Positions 1 to 9,615 are shown, numbered from the stretch's first letter. The stretch: 64,000 nt of DNA from Chitinophagaceae bacterium (GCA_004173235.1 SEAC01000031.1:1-64000); one strand, 5' to 3'. Numbers and translations: made by a program. The notes: generated by a model not told the origin, from the sequence alone.

Positions 1-75
1 TACTGAACATCCCAAAAGCGGGAAACTACTCCGCCGCTAATAGAACACACAGCGCATATCAAACAGGTGAAAACG

Positions 76-119
76 AAAAGAGGCTGCCTCAATTTTAGTA
101 TTGAGACAGCCTCTTTTTT
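76..119. terminator. Bidirectional rho-independent terminator
   Basis: A stem of about 16 bp with one mismatch (left arm about 78-93, right arm about 100-115, loop TTTAGT) is preceded by an A-rich tract and followed by seven T. It can end leftward lspA transcription and any rightward transcript entering from the left edge. The sequence before it (1-75) holds no gene I can support. Confidence 0.85.
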
Positions 120-133
120 TCGTTTGTCAGGTG

Positions 134-826
134 TCAGGAATCGATTTCGGTGGTTGTATTTTCCGGGTATCCCGGCTCCGCATTTCGCGGTTCGCTGCGC
201 ACCACTTCCTTTTCGGTCTGCTTGTGCAGGAAGCGTTTCTGGAAGAGGATCAGCGTGATAACGCCGGCGGAGATGGCCGCATCTGCAACGTTGAAGATGG
301 GACTGAAGAAAGTAACCGTATCTCCGCCTACGAATGGTACCCACGAAGGCCAGGTGCCGTTTTCTACGAAGGGAAAATAAAGCATGTCTACAACACGGCC
401 GTGGAGGAAGCCTGCATAGCCGCCGTTGGGCGGAAAGGCCTGCGCAACCGTTCCATAATCGGATGCAGAAAAGAGCATCCCGTAAAACATGGAGTCGATC
501 AGGTTGCCCAACGCGCCTGCATAGATCAGCGCTGCGCAAACGATAAAGCCGCGCGTGTAACGCTCACGCACGATGCGCACGATGTACCAGGTGCCGAAGA
601 TGACCGCAACGAGGCGAAACAGCGTCAGGAACATCTTGCCCCAGGATCCGCCAAACTTCCAGCCCCAGGCCATGCCTTCATTTTCGATGAAATAAAGACG
701 CGCCCAGTTCATGCCGCCAAGCCGGGTGACCTCGCCGAACGAATAGTGCGTTTTGATCCAGACTTTGAGTGCCTGGTCGATGATCAATACAGCCAGGATG
801 ATCAGGAAGGGGGTTCTGAGTTTCAC
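134..826 (-). CDS. lspA: Lipoprotein signal peptidase (signal peptidase II)
   Basis: A 230-residue inner-membrane aspartyl protease that cleaves the signal peptide of prolipoproteins after lipid modification. Four hydrophobic segments are visible. The family signatures are present: the N-E-G-M-A-W-G stretch near residues 49-55, the first catalytic Asp in GNLID (about D111) and the second in FNVADA (about D182). It is longer than typical 160-170 aa enzymes because of an inserted loop between the two Asp motifs and a charged C-terminal tail, as in other Bacteroidetes LspA (family knowledge). It begins ATG-AAA with a -7-like TATCTTTG about 42 nt upstream and ends at the bidirectional terminator. 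Probably monocistronic. Confidence 0.95.
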   Translation of the reverse strand: MKLRTPFLIILAVLIIDQALKVWIKTHYSFGEVTRLGGMNWARLYFIENEGMAWGWKFGGSWGKMFLTLFRLVAVIFGTWYIVRIVRERYTRGFIVCAALIYAGALGNLIDSMFYGMLFSASDYGTVAQAFPPNGGYAGFLHGRVVDMLYFPFVENGTWPSWVPFVGGDTVTFFSPIFNVADAAISAGVITLILFQKRFLHKQTEKEVVRSEPRNAEPGYPENTTTEIDS

Positions 827-867
827 GGAGCTTTTTTAATCCCCGCGGGGCGGGGTCTTCAAGGCGC

Positions 868-875
868 CAAAGATA
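868..875 (-). promoter_or_regulatory. Putative lspA promoter -7 element
   Basis: Read leftward the sequence is TATCTTTG, a perfect match to the Bacteroidetes -7 consensus TAnnTTTG, about 42 nt before the lspA start. No convincing -33 TTTG is seen at 19 nt, so the call rests on one box. Confidence 0.45.
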
Positions 876-934
876 GGGAACGGGGCGTCAACAGCACCGC
901 TGCGGCGCAGTGCCGCCTGTTAAAACCTGCGCCG

Positions 935-1552
935 TTACTTGCAGCCGTTGTTGTAAACGTCGAAGATGCTGTTGAGGTAATTTCGGTCGGCTTTGATGGC
1001 CTTGCGCATCTTGCCATTGCTCAGCGAAGCCATTTCAACCGATAGCGGACAGTCGGCCAGCAGCTTCTGAATGTCTTTCTGACCTGCAACGCCGATCAGC
1101 TTGCCATCATTGTCTTTTTCCGCCCAATGGTCGGTGCGCGTGTAGGTGCGTGTGCGCATGGCTCCGGTGCGGCTGTCGGTTGTCGTTTGCGTTACTTGTG
1201 TGAACTGCACATACACGTTCACGCGCGGGCCATGCACGATGCGCTGGATGAAATCGTTCTTGTGACGGATATAATACGTGGAGCCCTGTCGGTAGCCGCG
1301 CGCTTCGGCGAGCTTGAACTTCTGGTCGTCGATCTTGATCTGGTCTTTCACCAGCAGCCCGGTCTTCCACGAGATCTTGGAGCCATACACTTTGCTTCCG
1401 TCATTCAGCTCCACGTAGTTGCCCTGCGGCGATGCCTCTTCCACGTTGTTGTTATACTGAAATGCGTTGATATGGATCTTGTTGACCTTAGACGACATGG
1501 CAAGGAGGCCGAAAAGCAGCACGGTAAGCAGCGAAAGCAATTGCTTTTTCAT
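935..1552 (-). CDS. Conserved hypothetical secreted or membrane-anchored protein
   Basis: A 205-residue protein starting MKKQLLSLLTVLLFGLLAMS, a hydrophobic N-terminus that could be a signal peptide or anchor. The open frame extends further upstream, but the Met at 1552 gives the export signal and overlaps the previous gene's TGA as ATGA, so I chose it. The body is polar, with a region rich in Thr/Arg (residues about 125-150) and a C-terminus ending N-N-G-C-K. No family recognised. It is translationally coupled to the small membrane protein upstream, so the two may act together at the envelope; that is inference. Confidence 0.7.
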   Translation of the reverse strand: MKKQLLSLLTVLLFGLLAMSSKVNKIHINAFQYNNNVEEASPQGNYVELNDGSKVYGSKISWKTGLLVKDQIKIDDQKFKLAEARGYRQGSTYYIRHKNDFIQRIVHGPRVNVYVQFTQVTQTTTDSRTGAMRTRTYTRTDHWAEKDNDGKLIGVAGQKDIQKLLADCPLSVEMASLSNGKMRKAIKADRNYLNSIFDVYNNGCK

Positions 1553-1911
1553 AAAGGCAGTTTTGTTTTGGGTATCTGTAAAAATTGATTGAGCAGTAAT
1601 GCCAGCCCGAAGAAAACGGCATAGGAAAACAGGTCGGCGCCGTCGGCAGTGCCGGGGAGCCAATACAGTGCCTGTGCTCCTTCGTAGGCCGCCGCGACGG
1701 CAAAGGGAGCAAACAGCCACGATCGTTGCGGGCTGCGCTCCCACACGATGAGCAGCAGCGACATGAACGCGAAAGCCCAGAGTGCATCGGCTCCATGGCT
1801 GCGCAGCAAGTCAGGAAACCAACTCTCGAAGGCAAACGCATAGCAGCCGCAACCGAGCAGAAGCGGAAGGCAAACGGTAAGACCGATGTCAAGGAGAAGC
1901 GGGAGGCGCAT
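1549..1911 (-). CDS. Small VanZ-like integral membrane protein
   Basis: A 120-residue protein with about four hydrophobic segments. The C-terminal part, an E-x-x-Q followed by P-G-T-x-D-x-x-D and a hydrophobic helix, resembles the VanZ-like pattern, but similarity is weak and the function of that family is poorly defined. I start at the ATG ending at 1911 (MRLPLLLDIG), because the longer frame adds a basic, unlikely N-terminus. Its stop overlaps the start of the next leftward gene by four bases, indicating translational coupling. The divergent caspase-like gene starts 146 bp away. Confidence 0.6.
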   Translation of the reverse strand: MRLPLLLDIGLTVCLPLLLGCGCYAFAFESWFPDLLRSHGADALWAFAFMSLLLIVWERSPQRSWLFAPFAVAAAYEGAQALYWLPGTADGADLFSYAVFFGLALLLNQFLQIPKTKLPL

Positions 1912-1991
1912 GCAGTTGTTGGCAGTTCGTTTTGGAAATCCGAAAATACTTTTTTTGGCGCAAATAGCGAAGCGTGCTGGACGGGGCGACC

Positions 1992-2001
1992 GTAGAAATA
2001 C
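1992..2001 (+). repeat. GTAGAAATAC 10-mer, intergenic copy
   Basis: One exact copy of the 10-mer that recurs throughout the window. It lies between the divergent 1549-1911 and 2058-5054 genes, followed three bases later by TTTTG. Confidence 0.8.
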
Positions 2002-2057
2002 CAATTTTGCAGTAGGCAGGCTGTTGCACCGTTATACTACCTTTATCGCAAGCCGCT

Positions 2058-5054
2058 ATGCGTATCCTATCCATTCTCATCCTTTGCCTCCTTCCCACCC
2101 TGCTCCACGCGCAGGAACGTGGCATCAAGCCCACGGCGTTCGTGCGCAGCACCCAAAGCCCGCTCAAGGGCGATTCGGGCAAGCGCAAGGCTGCACTCAT
2201 CGTCGGCATCTCCAACTATTATAGCACCAACCTGCAGCTCAAATATGCACGGCAGGATGCCGAATTGTTTTTCCGCTACCTCACCGAAGTGCGCGACTTC
2301 CCGGCACAAAATGTTTTTTCGCTTCCCGATTCCGCCGCCACCGGCAGCAAAATCTATAGTTCCATCTCCGAGCTGAAACGGTGGCTGCAACCCGGCGACG
2401 AGCTCGTGATCTACCTCGCTGGCCACGGCGACGTGCAGGGCATCGACGACGATCGCGAAGCTTTCTTTCTCGGCTGGGATGTTTCCGACACGCGCAATTA
2501 CCTCGGCAACGGCGGCACGCTCCGGTTCAAAGACCTCGAAGAGCACACACGGAAATTGTCGGAGCAAAAGAAAGTAAAGGTGACGCTCGTGATGGACGCC
2601 TGCCACTCCGGCTTCACGCAATACCAGGAAGGTTTTCAGAAGGCACAGGAAGATGCGTTGACGAACTTTGGTAAGATCTCCAAAATGCTCGGCTGCGCGG
2701 CAAATGAATTGTCGTTTGAAGCCGACTCGGTAGGCCATGGTCTTTTCACCTGGTACCTCGTGCAGGGTCTAATGGGCATGAATTCCATGAACAGCAACGA
2801 GCTAAGCGTGGAGCAACTACGCAATTTTGTAAAAGCACATGTATCGGGCGCCACGCGTGGGCGGCAAAATCCCATCATCATCGCGCCGGAAGACAGCGGA
2901 CCCATCGCTACCATTACACCGGCCATTCGCGAAAAGGCGCTGTTGCTTTTTCGCAACCGCAAATATGGGCCGCAACTCGCAGGGCGCGGCACCAGCGCTG
3001 CTCCACAGGGCCAAGTTGACTCTTTGCTGGATCAATACGTAGCGCGCTACAACGAATTTCTAAGCGAAGGCCGACTGTATGAAAGCGATTCCAGTTGCCT
3101 CGGCGTGATCCGGATCCTCTCGCAACGAAAAGAGTCGTCGGCACGCGAGCTCCAGGAAGGCCTGCAGAATCACCTGGCCGAGGTGCTCGAAACCCGCAGC
3201 CAGCTTGTGTTGAATGAATATTTGAAAGGCCAGGCGTTGCTGCCGCCAGCGCAAACATTCTACCGATCGGGAGTGGAAGCGGCCCTTGCCGACAGCCTGC
3301 TTCCTGCCGGTGATCCGCGCCACACCCCGGATGCGGTGATGGCGCTTTTTCTCAAAGCGAACAGCTATATCCGCTACGACCGTTTTGAAAAGTTCGATGA
3401 GGCCGAAGCGCTGCTCCGCAATGCCCTCGCACTCGAAGATCGAGCGGCCTACATCTATATGGCCATCGGGCAGGTGAAGGCTCACCGGCTGCAATACGAC
3501 AGCGCACTCTGGTATGCGCGAAAAGCGGAAGAACTGATTCCAACCTGGGTGCATCCTAAGAACGAGATCGGAGGGCACTATATGGACATCGGCCACTACG
3601 ACGAAGCGATGGCGTATTTTCAAAAGGCAATACAATTGGATAGCACTTACTCGTGGAGTTACAACAACATGGGACTGGTGATGTATTATGTTGGACGTCT
3701 TGCCGAAGCTGAGAAATACCTGCAACAAGGCCTTGCACTGAAGTGGATCAATGCCGACAAGCGGCTGAAGCGTGACTGGGCGATCGCTTATAACAATCTT
3801 GGGATCATTTACAACGAACGTGGACTACCGGCGCAGGCGGAGCGCTATTTCCTGCTTGCGGATTCGGTTGATGCAACGTTCCCGACCGCACAAAAAAACC
3901 TCGGCGACCTGTATGCTAAAAACGACGGCAGGAAGGCTGAGGCTTACTACAAGAGAATGATCGACGGCAGTCCTTATGCAGCGGCAGGATATGAAGCGCT
4001 CGGTGATTACTACCGGGAACGGACAACCGTATATCGGCACCAGGAGCGTGCCGACAGCCTTTACGACCTCGCGATCGCACTCAACCCATACGATCCGGAC
4101 GGCTATGCCGGCAAGGGCCTCATCCGGCTCGATCGCAAGCAACCGGATAGCGCCTATGCATGGTTCTACCGGGGAGTGCAGGCCGCACGTGGTTCGGATG
4201 GTGCATGGTACACGATGACCTCCTACTATGAACACCTCGGCAGCAAGGATAGCATCCGTGCGGTGTATGCGCGCGTGTTGCAACTGAACCCCTATCGCGC
4301 TGATGCGGCCGACGAGTTCGCGCGATTCCTTTTGAAGGAAAAAGATACCTTAGCCGCAACGCAGGTTTTGCATACCGCCATCCGATACCAGCCACTGTCC
4401 CCGCAGGTACACTACTTCCTGGGCAATTTAGAATTTCAGTCGGGGCGCGCATCGGCGGCAGTCGTATCATACCAACGATCATTACAGGTGGACAGCTCCT
4501 TTACGCCGGCGCTCGCCGCGCTTGCCTACCTGGAACTGCAACAGGGCAATACGCAGGCCGCGCTGCGTGTCATTGGGCGTCTCCGCAGGCTGTCGCCCTA
4601 CGATGATCGCGTCACTAGTTTTCTCAACGTAGCGCTCGAAAAGAGCCGGGAGATCGCCGTGCAACAACGGTATGCCTGGCTGCAGCGCCTCCTGCCGCTC
4701 GATGGGGCAAGCGTTGACCTGCACACCGCGCTTGCCGAAGCATCCTATCGCTCCGGGCGGCAGCAAAGGCCGGCCTTTAACGGCTTGCGTAGGGCGGAGG
4801 CTGCATCGCAGCTGAATTACCCGGAGGGATTGACTTATTGCTTCCTGCTTGCCGTTGAATTGAAAGATCCTTCAGCAAAAGAATACGCGCAGCGCTACCT
4901 CGAAGAAACACTGAATCCTGACCCCGCGATCTCCGCGGTAGCATTGGTAGTAACCGGTCGGCATTCGGCTGCGCGGAAGGAAAAAAGGAAAACGCACGCG
5001 GCGGCGCTGCAAAGCTTCGGAACCCGCTTCCGACAAATACTCTCGGCGCTATGA
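2058..5054 (+). CDS. Secreted caspase-like (peptidase C14) protein with TPR repeats
   Basis: A 998-residue protein. Residues 1-19 (MRILSILILCLLPTLLHAQ) form a clear signal peptide, so it acts in the periplasm or beyond. Residues about 42-290 are a caspase/metacaspase p20-like domain: K-A-A-L-I-V-G-I-S-N-Y, then the catalytic His in YLAGHG (H123) and Cys in MDACHSG (C182), both intact. A linker is followed by a long array of tetratricopeptide repeats (about 430-900), e.g. the AYNNLGIIYNERG and WSYNNMGLVMYYVG units. Specificity is unknown; prokaryotic caspase homologues cut after basic or acidic residues. The gene overlaps the following RHS/YD-type gene by four bases (ATGA), so both are probably made together. 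Confidence 0.9.
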   Translation: MRILSILILCLLPTLLHAQERGIKPTAFVRSTQSPLKGDSGKRKAALIVGISNYYSTNLQLKYARQDAELFFRYLTEVRDFPAQNVFSLPDSAATGSKIYSSISELKRWLQPGDELVIYLAGHGDVQGIDDDREAFFLGWDVSDTRNYLGNGGTLRFKDLEEHTRKLSEQKKVKVTLVMDACHSGFTQYQEGFQKAQEDALTNFGKISKMLGCAANELSFEADSVGHGLFTWYLVQGLMGMNSMNSNELSVEQLRNFVKAHVSGATRGRQNPIIIAPEDSGPIATITPAIREKALLLFRNRKYGPQLAGRGTSAAPQGQVDSLLDQYVARYNEFLSEGRLYESDSSCLGVIRILSQRKESSARELQEGLQNHLAEVLETRSQLVLNEYLKGQALLPPAQTFYRSGVEAALADSLLPAGDPRHTPDAVMALFLKANSYIRYDRFEKFDEAEALLRNALALEDRAAYIYMAIGQVKAHRLQYDSALWYARKAEELIPTWVHPKNEIGGHYMDIGHYDEAMAYFQKAIQLDSTYSWSYNNMGLVMYYVGRLAEAEKYLQQGLALKWINADKRLKRDWAIAYNNLGIIYNERGLPAQAERYFLLADSVDATFPTAQKNLGDLYAKNDGRKAEAYYKRMIDGSPYAAAGYEALGDYYRERTTVYRHQERADSLYDLAIALNPYDPDGYAGKGLIRLDRKQPDSAYAWFYRGVQAARGSDGAWYTMTSYYEHLGSKDSIRAVYARVLQLNPYRADAADEFARFLLKEKDTLAATQVLHTAIRYQPLSPQVHYFLGNLEFQSGRASAAVVSYQRSLQVDSSFTPALAALAYLELQQGNTQAALRVIGRLRRLSPYDDRVTSFLNVALEKSREIAVQQRYAWLQRLLPLDGASVDLHTALAEASYRSGRQQRPAFNGLRRAEAASQLNYPEGLTYCFLLAVELKDPSAKEYAQRYLEETLNPDPAISAVALVVTGRHSAARKEKRKTHAAALQSFGTRFRQILSAL

Positions 5055-6697
5055 AGTGGATCCCGACCATACTTGTATTACTACTTTTCGCTGCAAGGTC
5101 CGGCGCACAGGTGAATGCGCTGAATGGCAATTTCCAGATATCGTACTCGGATGTGGCAACGAACGAGGACCTGCAGGTGAGTCGCTCGTTCAACTCACTG
5201 ACGGTTACCACGGGCTACTTTGGCCTTGGGTGGAGCAGCAACCTCGAAACGCGTCTTGTGCCCCTCCCCGACGGAACGGTGGGCATTGAGTGGTGGGGCG
5301 GGGTTTCGCGCGACATCGCGCCGGCGGCACGCCTCGATAAAGACGCGCACTATGCGATGGTGCGTGCCGTAGTTGCGGCCGAGATCGCCGAAGGAAAGCT
5401 CGCCAATATTCCTGCCGAGATCCTTCGCAGAAAAGGCGAGCTCCAGACAGACGACAACCAATTGTACACGAGGTACCTGAACCAGGTTGCAAAAGGCGGG
5501 ATCAAACAGCGCGTGGCTGCACCTCGCAGCCGGCAAAGCTGGCGCATCGATACCAACCAGGAATTGGAGTGGGATGGCAAACGCTACAGGCACCGCACCT
5601 GGAACACGTATTACTATTTCGATAGCGCCGGCCGCCTCACTCAGGTGCAGGAGCCCGCAGCACACATGGAACTGCGCTACCATGGCAACGCGCTCGACCG
5701 CATCATCCTCGACAAACACGCCGTTTGCTCCGTGAAGATGGATACGGCAGGCAGGATCACCTCCATCACTATGGAAGACAGCGGGCAGGTGAAGAAAGCA
5801 GTTTACCGCTACGATACCGCCCAACGCCTGATGTACTCCTGCGACATCGACAGCAATCAGTACGTACATGCCTACGATGCGGTGACGAACATGACGGAAA
5901 TACGCTATACCGATTCCACGCGCATGCTGATCGAATACGACCCGGCAACCTTCCGCGTCACACGCCTCACCCGGCGCAATGGCACGAGCCAGCAGTTCGA
6001 ATACATTTCATTCTACAACGAGTACGGCGAAAACGACCCGAATCACTACGGCAGCCGCATCACTTCCTTCGATAGCCTCGGAAAGCGAAGCTTCGGCAAA
6101 TACCAGGAATGGCAACACCGCACGCTTCCCGATGGGAGCGACTACCTGTACCGGATCATCAACCGGTCGGACACGTCCTTCTCCGACAACATCTATGGAC
6201 CCAACGTGGGGAACGTGATCTACCGCAAGCTTAATGAAGCCGAAGCCTGGGCCGAGTACGACGCCAAACGACGCTGCGTATACCTGCGGATGAACGATTC
6301 TGTATTTCGGGTGCAGTACAGGCTGGATGAACAGCCCGGGCGCTTCTGGGCCATCGATTCGTTGCGGCGCGATACCGTTGCATACCAGTATTTCTACAAT
6401 AAGAACGGGCAGCTCGCATCGGTGCTGCGCGGAAAGGAACGCTTTGTATTGGAGGCGGCGCCTTCCGATTCCGTGAAAGTGATCCGAAGGGAGCAAACGC
6501 GCTGGCGCATCACCTACGCAAAAGGAGTGGCGGTGCGCGCAAGCTCGCCAGCATGGCCCGATCTCGATCTGAATACCGATGCTTCCGATCCGAAGCGCCG
6601 GCAGGCGCAGGAAGAAGCACGCCGATTTGCCGAAGCCGTTGAGCCCAGGCTGATCCCGCACGAGTGGATATGGGAGCGTTTAGGAAAGAAGGGATAG
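5051..6697 (+). CDS. Secreted RHS/YD-repeat-type protein coupled to the caspase-like gene
   Basis: A 548-residue protein with a signal peptide (MKWIPTILVLLLFAARSGAQ). The N-terminal part after cleavage (VNALNGNFQISYSD..., FGLGWSSNLE) resembles the start of RHS/wall-associated proteins, and several YD-like units follow, such as YYFDSAGRLTQV and YRYDTAQRLMYS. It is short for an RHS protein and shows no RHS core end motif or C-terminal toxin. Its start overlaps the stop of the caspase-like gene. The 3' end overlaps the convergent GyrI-like gene by 18 bp. One copy of the 10-mer lies inside it (6388-6397, reverse). Family call moderate; function unknown. Confidence 0.75.
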   Translation: MKWIPTILVLLLFAARSGAQVNALNGNFQISYSDVATNEDLQVSRSFNSLTVTTGYFGLGWSSNLETRLVPLPDGTVGIEWWGGVSRDIAPAARLDKDAHYAMVRAVVAAEIAEGKLANIPAEILRRKGELQTDDNQLYTRYLNQVAKGGIKQRVAAPRSRQSWRIDTNQELEWDGKRYRHRTWNTYYYFDSAGRLTQVQEPAAHMELRYHGNALDRIILDKHAVCSVKMDTAGRITSITMEDSGQVKKAVYRYDTAQRLMYSCDIDSNQYVHAYDAVTNMTEIRYTDSTRMLIEYDPATFRVTRLTRRNGTSQQFEYISFYNEYGENDPNHYGSRITSFDSLGKRSFGKYQEWQHRTLPDGSDYLYRIINRSDTSFSDNIYGPNVGNVIYRKLNEAEAWAEYDAKRRCVYLRMNDSVFRVQYRLDEQPGRFWAIDSLRRDTVAYQYFYNKNGQLASVLRGKERFVLEAAPSDSVKVIRREQTRWRITYAKGVAVRASSPAWPDLDLNTDASDPKRRQAQEEARRFAEAVEPRLIPHEWIWERLGKKG

Positions 6698-7183
6698 CGC
6701 CGGCCGGATAGGGATCCAGATCTCTTCTTCCGACTGTGCATCTTCGCGGCGGTACTTATCGCCCAGCAGCTCGAAGTGCGGCCGGTCGTCGAGCTCGTAG
6801 CGCGAGGCGGGAAGCCACACACCGTAGATATACTGGAAGGCCGCTGCTGCTTCGCTGGAGGCGCCGCGGAAGTCGAACACCGCATACGCGCCTGCAGACA
6901 AAACAAAGGGCTCCATGCCTTCGGGAAGGTTGTCGAAATCGCGAACCTCGATCAAAGCCCATTTCACGAACGTGCGGGTGGGGTCGAAATCACGGAAGAA
7001 ATTTGCATCCGGATATACCTGCAGGCTGTAAAGATGATCGCTCACGGAATTTTTGAAATGCCTTCGCCTGGGCATGAACGTGGTCCAAAGCTCGACGGTG
7101 CGGTTGCGTGCATACGACATCTCCAGCTGCCGGCCAGCCAGCAGTTTTTCTTCCATGCTTGTTATGCGTGGCCCACTGATCAT
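6680..7183 (-). CDS. GyrI-like / effector-binding-domain protein
   Basis: A 167-residue soluble protein resembling the GyrI-like (SOUL-type effector-binding) fold found alone or behind AraC/MerR regulators: the stretch F-V-K-W-A-L-I-E-V, the P-E-G-M-E-P-F hinge and the FQYIYGVWLPASRYELDDRPHFE end are typical of that family. No DNA-binding domain is attached. I start at the ATG at 7183 (MISGPRITSMEEK), which overlaps the murF-alr TGA; the upstream extension is basic and lies inside murF-alr. Small-molecule binding is inferred from family, not shown. Confidence 0.75.
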   Translation of the reverse strand: MISGPRITSMEEKLLAGRQLEMSYARNRTVELWTTFMPRRRHFKNSVSDHLYSLQVYPDANFFRDFDPTRTFVKWALIEVRDFDNLPEGMEPFVLSAGAYAVFDFRGASSEAAAAFQYIYGVWLPASRYELDDRPHFELLGDKYRREDAQSEEEIWIPIRPALSLLS

Positions 7184-9615
7184 TCCTGGAAATATACGCG
7201 CTTTACGCGCTGACTTACGCCGGTCATCACTTCGTACGGTATGGTTTCCATCCACTGCGCCAGTTGCTGCACGGGCAGCGGCTGACCAAATACAACCACC
7301 TCATCGCCTTCGCGCACACCAGGAACGTGGGTCACGTCTATCATCGTCATATCCATGCACACCGTGCCGATCACGGGAGCAAGGTGGCCGCCCACGCTCA
7401 TCTTGCCTACCCCATAACCGAGCCTGCGGCTATAGCCATCGGCATAACCGATGCGTACGGTAGCGATCAGCGATGCTTCTTTCACCACACCACGACGATT
7501 GTAGCTTACCGTATCTCCCGCTTCCAGTTGCTTCAACTGGGCGATGGTGGTGCGAAGCGTAGCCACAGCCTGTAATTCCAGCTGCTTCGTTTCGATCTCC
7601 ACTCCGTACATCCCGATGCCGAGGCGCACGAGGTCGAACTGCAGGTCGGGATGGCGGATGATGGCGGCCGAATTGGACAGGTGCCTCAGGAAACGATAAG
7701 GCAATGCTGCTTCTAGAATGCCCGACATCTCGCGAAAGCGCGCCGCCTGAGCCGCCGTGAATTCATCCTGCGCCGGGTCTTCGCTGGCAGCCAGGTGGCT
7801 GAATACAGATTGCACCCGCACCCAGCCCGTTTGTTCCAGGTGGCGGGCAAGCGCCTGTATTTCTACGGATGAAAAACCAAGACGGTTCATACCGGTCTCC
7901 AGCTCCACATGCACGGGCCATGCTTCCATTCCTTCGCGCTGCAGGTAACGCTCAAACTCCTGCAGCATGGCAAATGAGTAGAGCACGGGCTGCAGTTTCC
8001 ATTCCACAAGCGCATCAAACGATGAAGCATCGGCATTCATCACCATGATAGGAAGTGAAATGCCGGCCTGGCGCAGCGTCACGCCCTCATCGGCATAGGC
8101 AACACCCAGGTAGTCGGCGCGGTTGAATTGCAGCACCGATGCAACTTCCGAAGACCCGCTTCCATACGAAAACGCTTTGACCATCGCCATGATCTTCGTC
8201 TCGGCACGCAGCAACGAGCGGTATTGCTTCAGGTTATGTGCCAGCGCGTTGAGGTTGATCTCGAGCACCGTCTGGTGCACGCGCGTTTCGAGTGCGGCCA
8301 CGATCCGCTCGAAGCGGAAGGCACGCGCACCTTTCACCAGGATGGTCTCTTCGTGAAATTGTGCGGGATGTATCTGCTCGAGGAACGCCTCGGTGGTAGC
8401 ATAGTGCTGCACCGGTATATGTGCAGGAAGCGCCAGGTGACGCGTGATGTCGCGACCAATGAGCACAGCCTTCGTCACGCCCGCGCCGTCGATGGCTGCA
8501 GCCACCTGCGGGTAGAAGCGGTCGGGTGCCGAGCCCGATTCGGCAAAGTCGGACAGGATCACCGTTCGGGGCTGCCCGGTTTGTTGTTGCGCCATGAAGT
8601 TGAGCGCAAGCTGTAGCGACGTGAGGTCGGCACTGTAAGCATCGTTGATGATGGTGCACCCGCCGCCGCCGTGCTTCAATTGCAGGCGCATGTCTACCGG
8701 TTGCAATCCCGCCAGCCGCTCGTTGATGGTGTCCACCGAATAACCAAGATAAAGCAGCACGCAAAAGCAGGTGAGCGCATTGGATACCGAGGCCTCGTCG
8801 GCGAAGGGTATCCGTATTTCTACGGGCAGATCGCGGTAGGTTGCCTTTACGACTGTTACCGCGCCGCGCTGCACATGCAGCACCTGCAGGCTTGCACCCG
8901 ACTCGGGGCCCCAGCTGATATGATTTGACAACAAGCCAGTCCATGGCTCCGGACCAACAACGACCTGTGCGCCCTCGAAGAGCCGTCCCTTTTCGCTACG
9001 TTTTTGCTCTTTGTCCGCAAATCCTTCGTCGTGTGCCGAGCCAATGTTGGTAAGCACGCCGATCGTGGGTTGGATCATGCGTGCAAGACGGGGCATTTCG
9101 CCTGCCTGCGAGATACCCGCTTCGATGAGGGCCAGGGTGTGCTCGGCGCGCAGCTGCCACACGCTCAGCGCCACCCCGATCTGCGAATTGTAGCTGCGCG
9201 GGCTGCGCACGATACGATGTTCGGGCTCGAGCAACTGGTGCAGCCATTCCTTGACGATCGTTTTGCCATTGGAGCCCGTGATGCCGATCACCGGCAGTGT
9301 GAATTGGCTGCGGTGCCAGGCGGCAAGCGTTTGCAATGCCAGGAGCGCATCCGTTACATAAAGGAAAGAAGCGCCCGGGAATGCATCCACGGGAGGATGC
9401 TGGCTGACCACAAATGCACGTACGCCCTTTCGCCAGGCATCATCGATATACCGATGGCCATCACTGCGGGGCGTTACCAATGCAAAGAAGAGAGAGCTGT
9501 CGGGGAAAGTAACTGCGCGGCTGTCGTGCAACAGGTGCGCGATGGAGCGATCGGGGTCGCCTTCCTGCAAAACGGATGCGCCCACAACGCCGGCGATGCT
9601 GCTAATGCTGTACAC
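7180..9615 (-). CDS. murF-alr: Bifunctional MurF ligase / alanine racemase
   Basis: An 811-residue fusion common in Bacteroidetes. Residues about 1-445 are UDP-N-acetylmuramoyl-tripeptide:D-Ala-D-Ala ligase with the ATP-binding loop GITGSNGKT (111-119). Residues about 450-811 are a PLP-dependent alanine racemase with the cofactor Lys in M-V-K-A-F-S-Y-G and the catalytic Tyr region RIGYADGYSRRLG. The fusion couples D-alanine production to its use in peptidoglycan precursor synthesis in the cytoplasm. Translation starts at GTG (complement of 9613-9615). A TACCTTCA box lies only five bases upstream, so the leader may be very short. Two copies of the 10-mer lie within the gene (7857 and 8814, both sense, encoding V-E-I). 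Confidence 0.95.
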   Translation of the reverse strand: MYSISSIAGVVGASVLQEGDPDRSIAHLLHDSRAVTFPDSSLFFALVTPRSDGHRYIDDAWRKGVRAFVVSQHPPVDAFPGASFLYVTDALLALQTLAAWHRSQFTLPVIGITGSNGKTIVKEWLHQLLEPEHRIVRSPRSYNSQIGVALSVWQLRAEHTLALIEAGISQAGEMPRLARMIQPTIGVLTNIGSAHDEGFADKEQKRSEKGRLFEGAQVVVGPEPWTGLLSNHISWGPESGASLQVLHVQRGAVTVVKATYRDLPVEIRIPFADEASVSNALTCFCVLLYLGYSVDTINERLAGLQPVDMRLQLKHGGGGCTIINDAYSADLTSLQLALNFMAQQQTGQPRTVILSDFAESGSAPDRFYPQVAAAIDGAGVTKAVLIGRDITRHLALPAHIPVQHYATTEAFLEQIHPAQFHEETILVKGARAFRFERIVAALETRVHQTVLEINLNALAHNLKQYRSLLRAETKIMAMVKAFSYGSGSSEVASVLQFNRADYLGVAYADEGVTLRQAGISLPIMVMNADASSFDALVEWKLQPVLYSFAMLQEFERYLQREGMEAWPVHVELETGMNRLGFSSVEIQALARHLEQTGWVRVQSVFSHLAASEDPAQDEFTAAQAARFREMSGILEAALPYRFLRHLSNSAAIIRHPDLQFDLVRLGIGMYGVEIETKQLELQAVATLRTTIAQLKQLEAGDTVSYNRRGVVKEASLIATVRIGYADGYSRRLGYGVGKMSVGGHLAPVIGTVCMDMTMIDVTHVPGVREGDEVVVFGQPLPVQQLAQWMETIPYEVMTGVSQRVKRVYFQE

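Noticed and set aside
101-1045. Long rightward open frame across lspA
   Set aside because: It is antisense to lspA and a second leftward gene; its translation has no recognisable protein features. The same holds for the long rightward frames over ileS, ccoNO and murF-alr, which come from GC-rich codon bias.
2031-2045. Promoter-like TACCTTTA before the caspase-like gene
   Set aside because: The spacing to the nearest TTTTG (28 nt) is too long and the last base deviates; not enough for a call.
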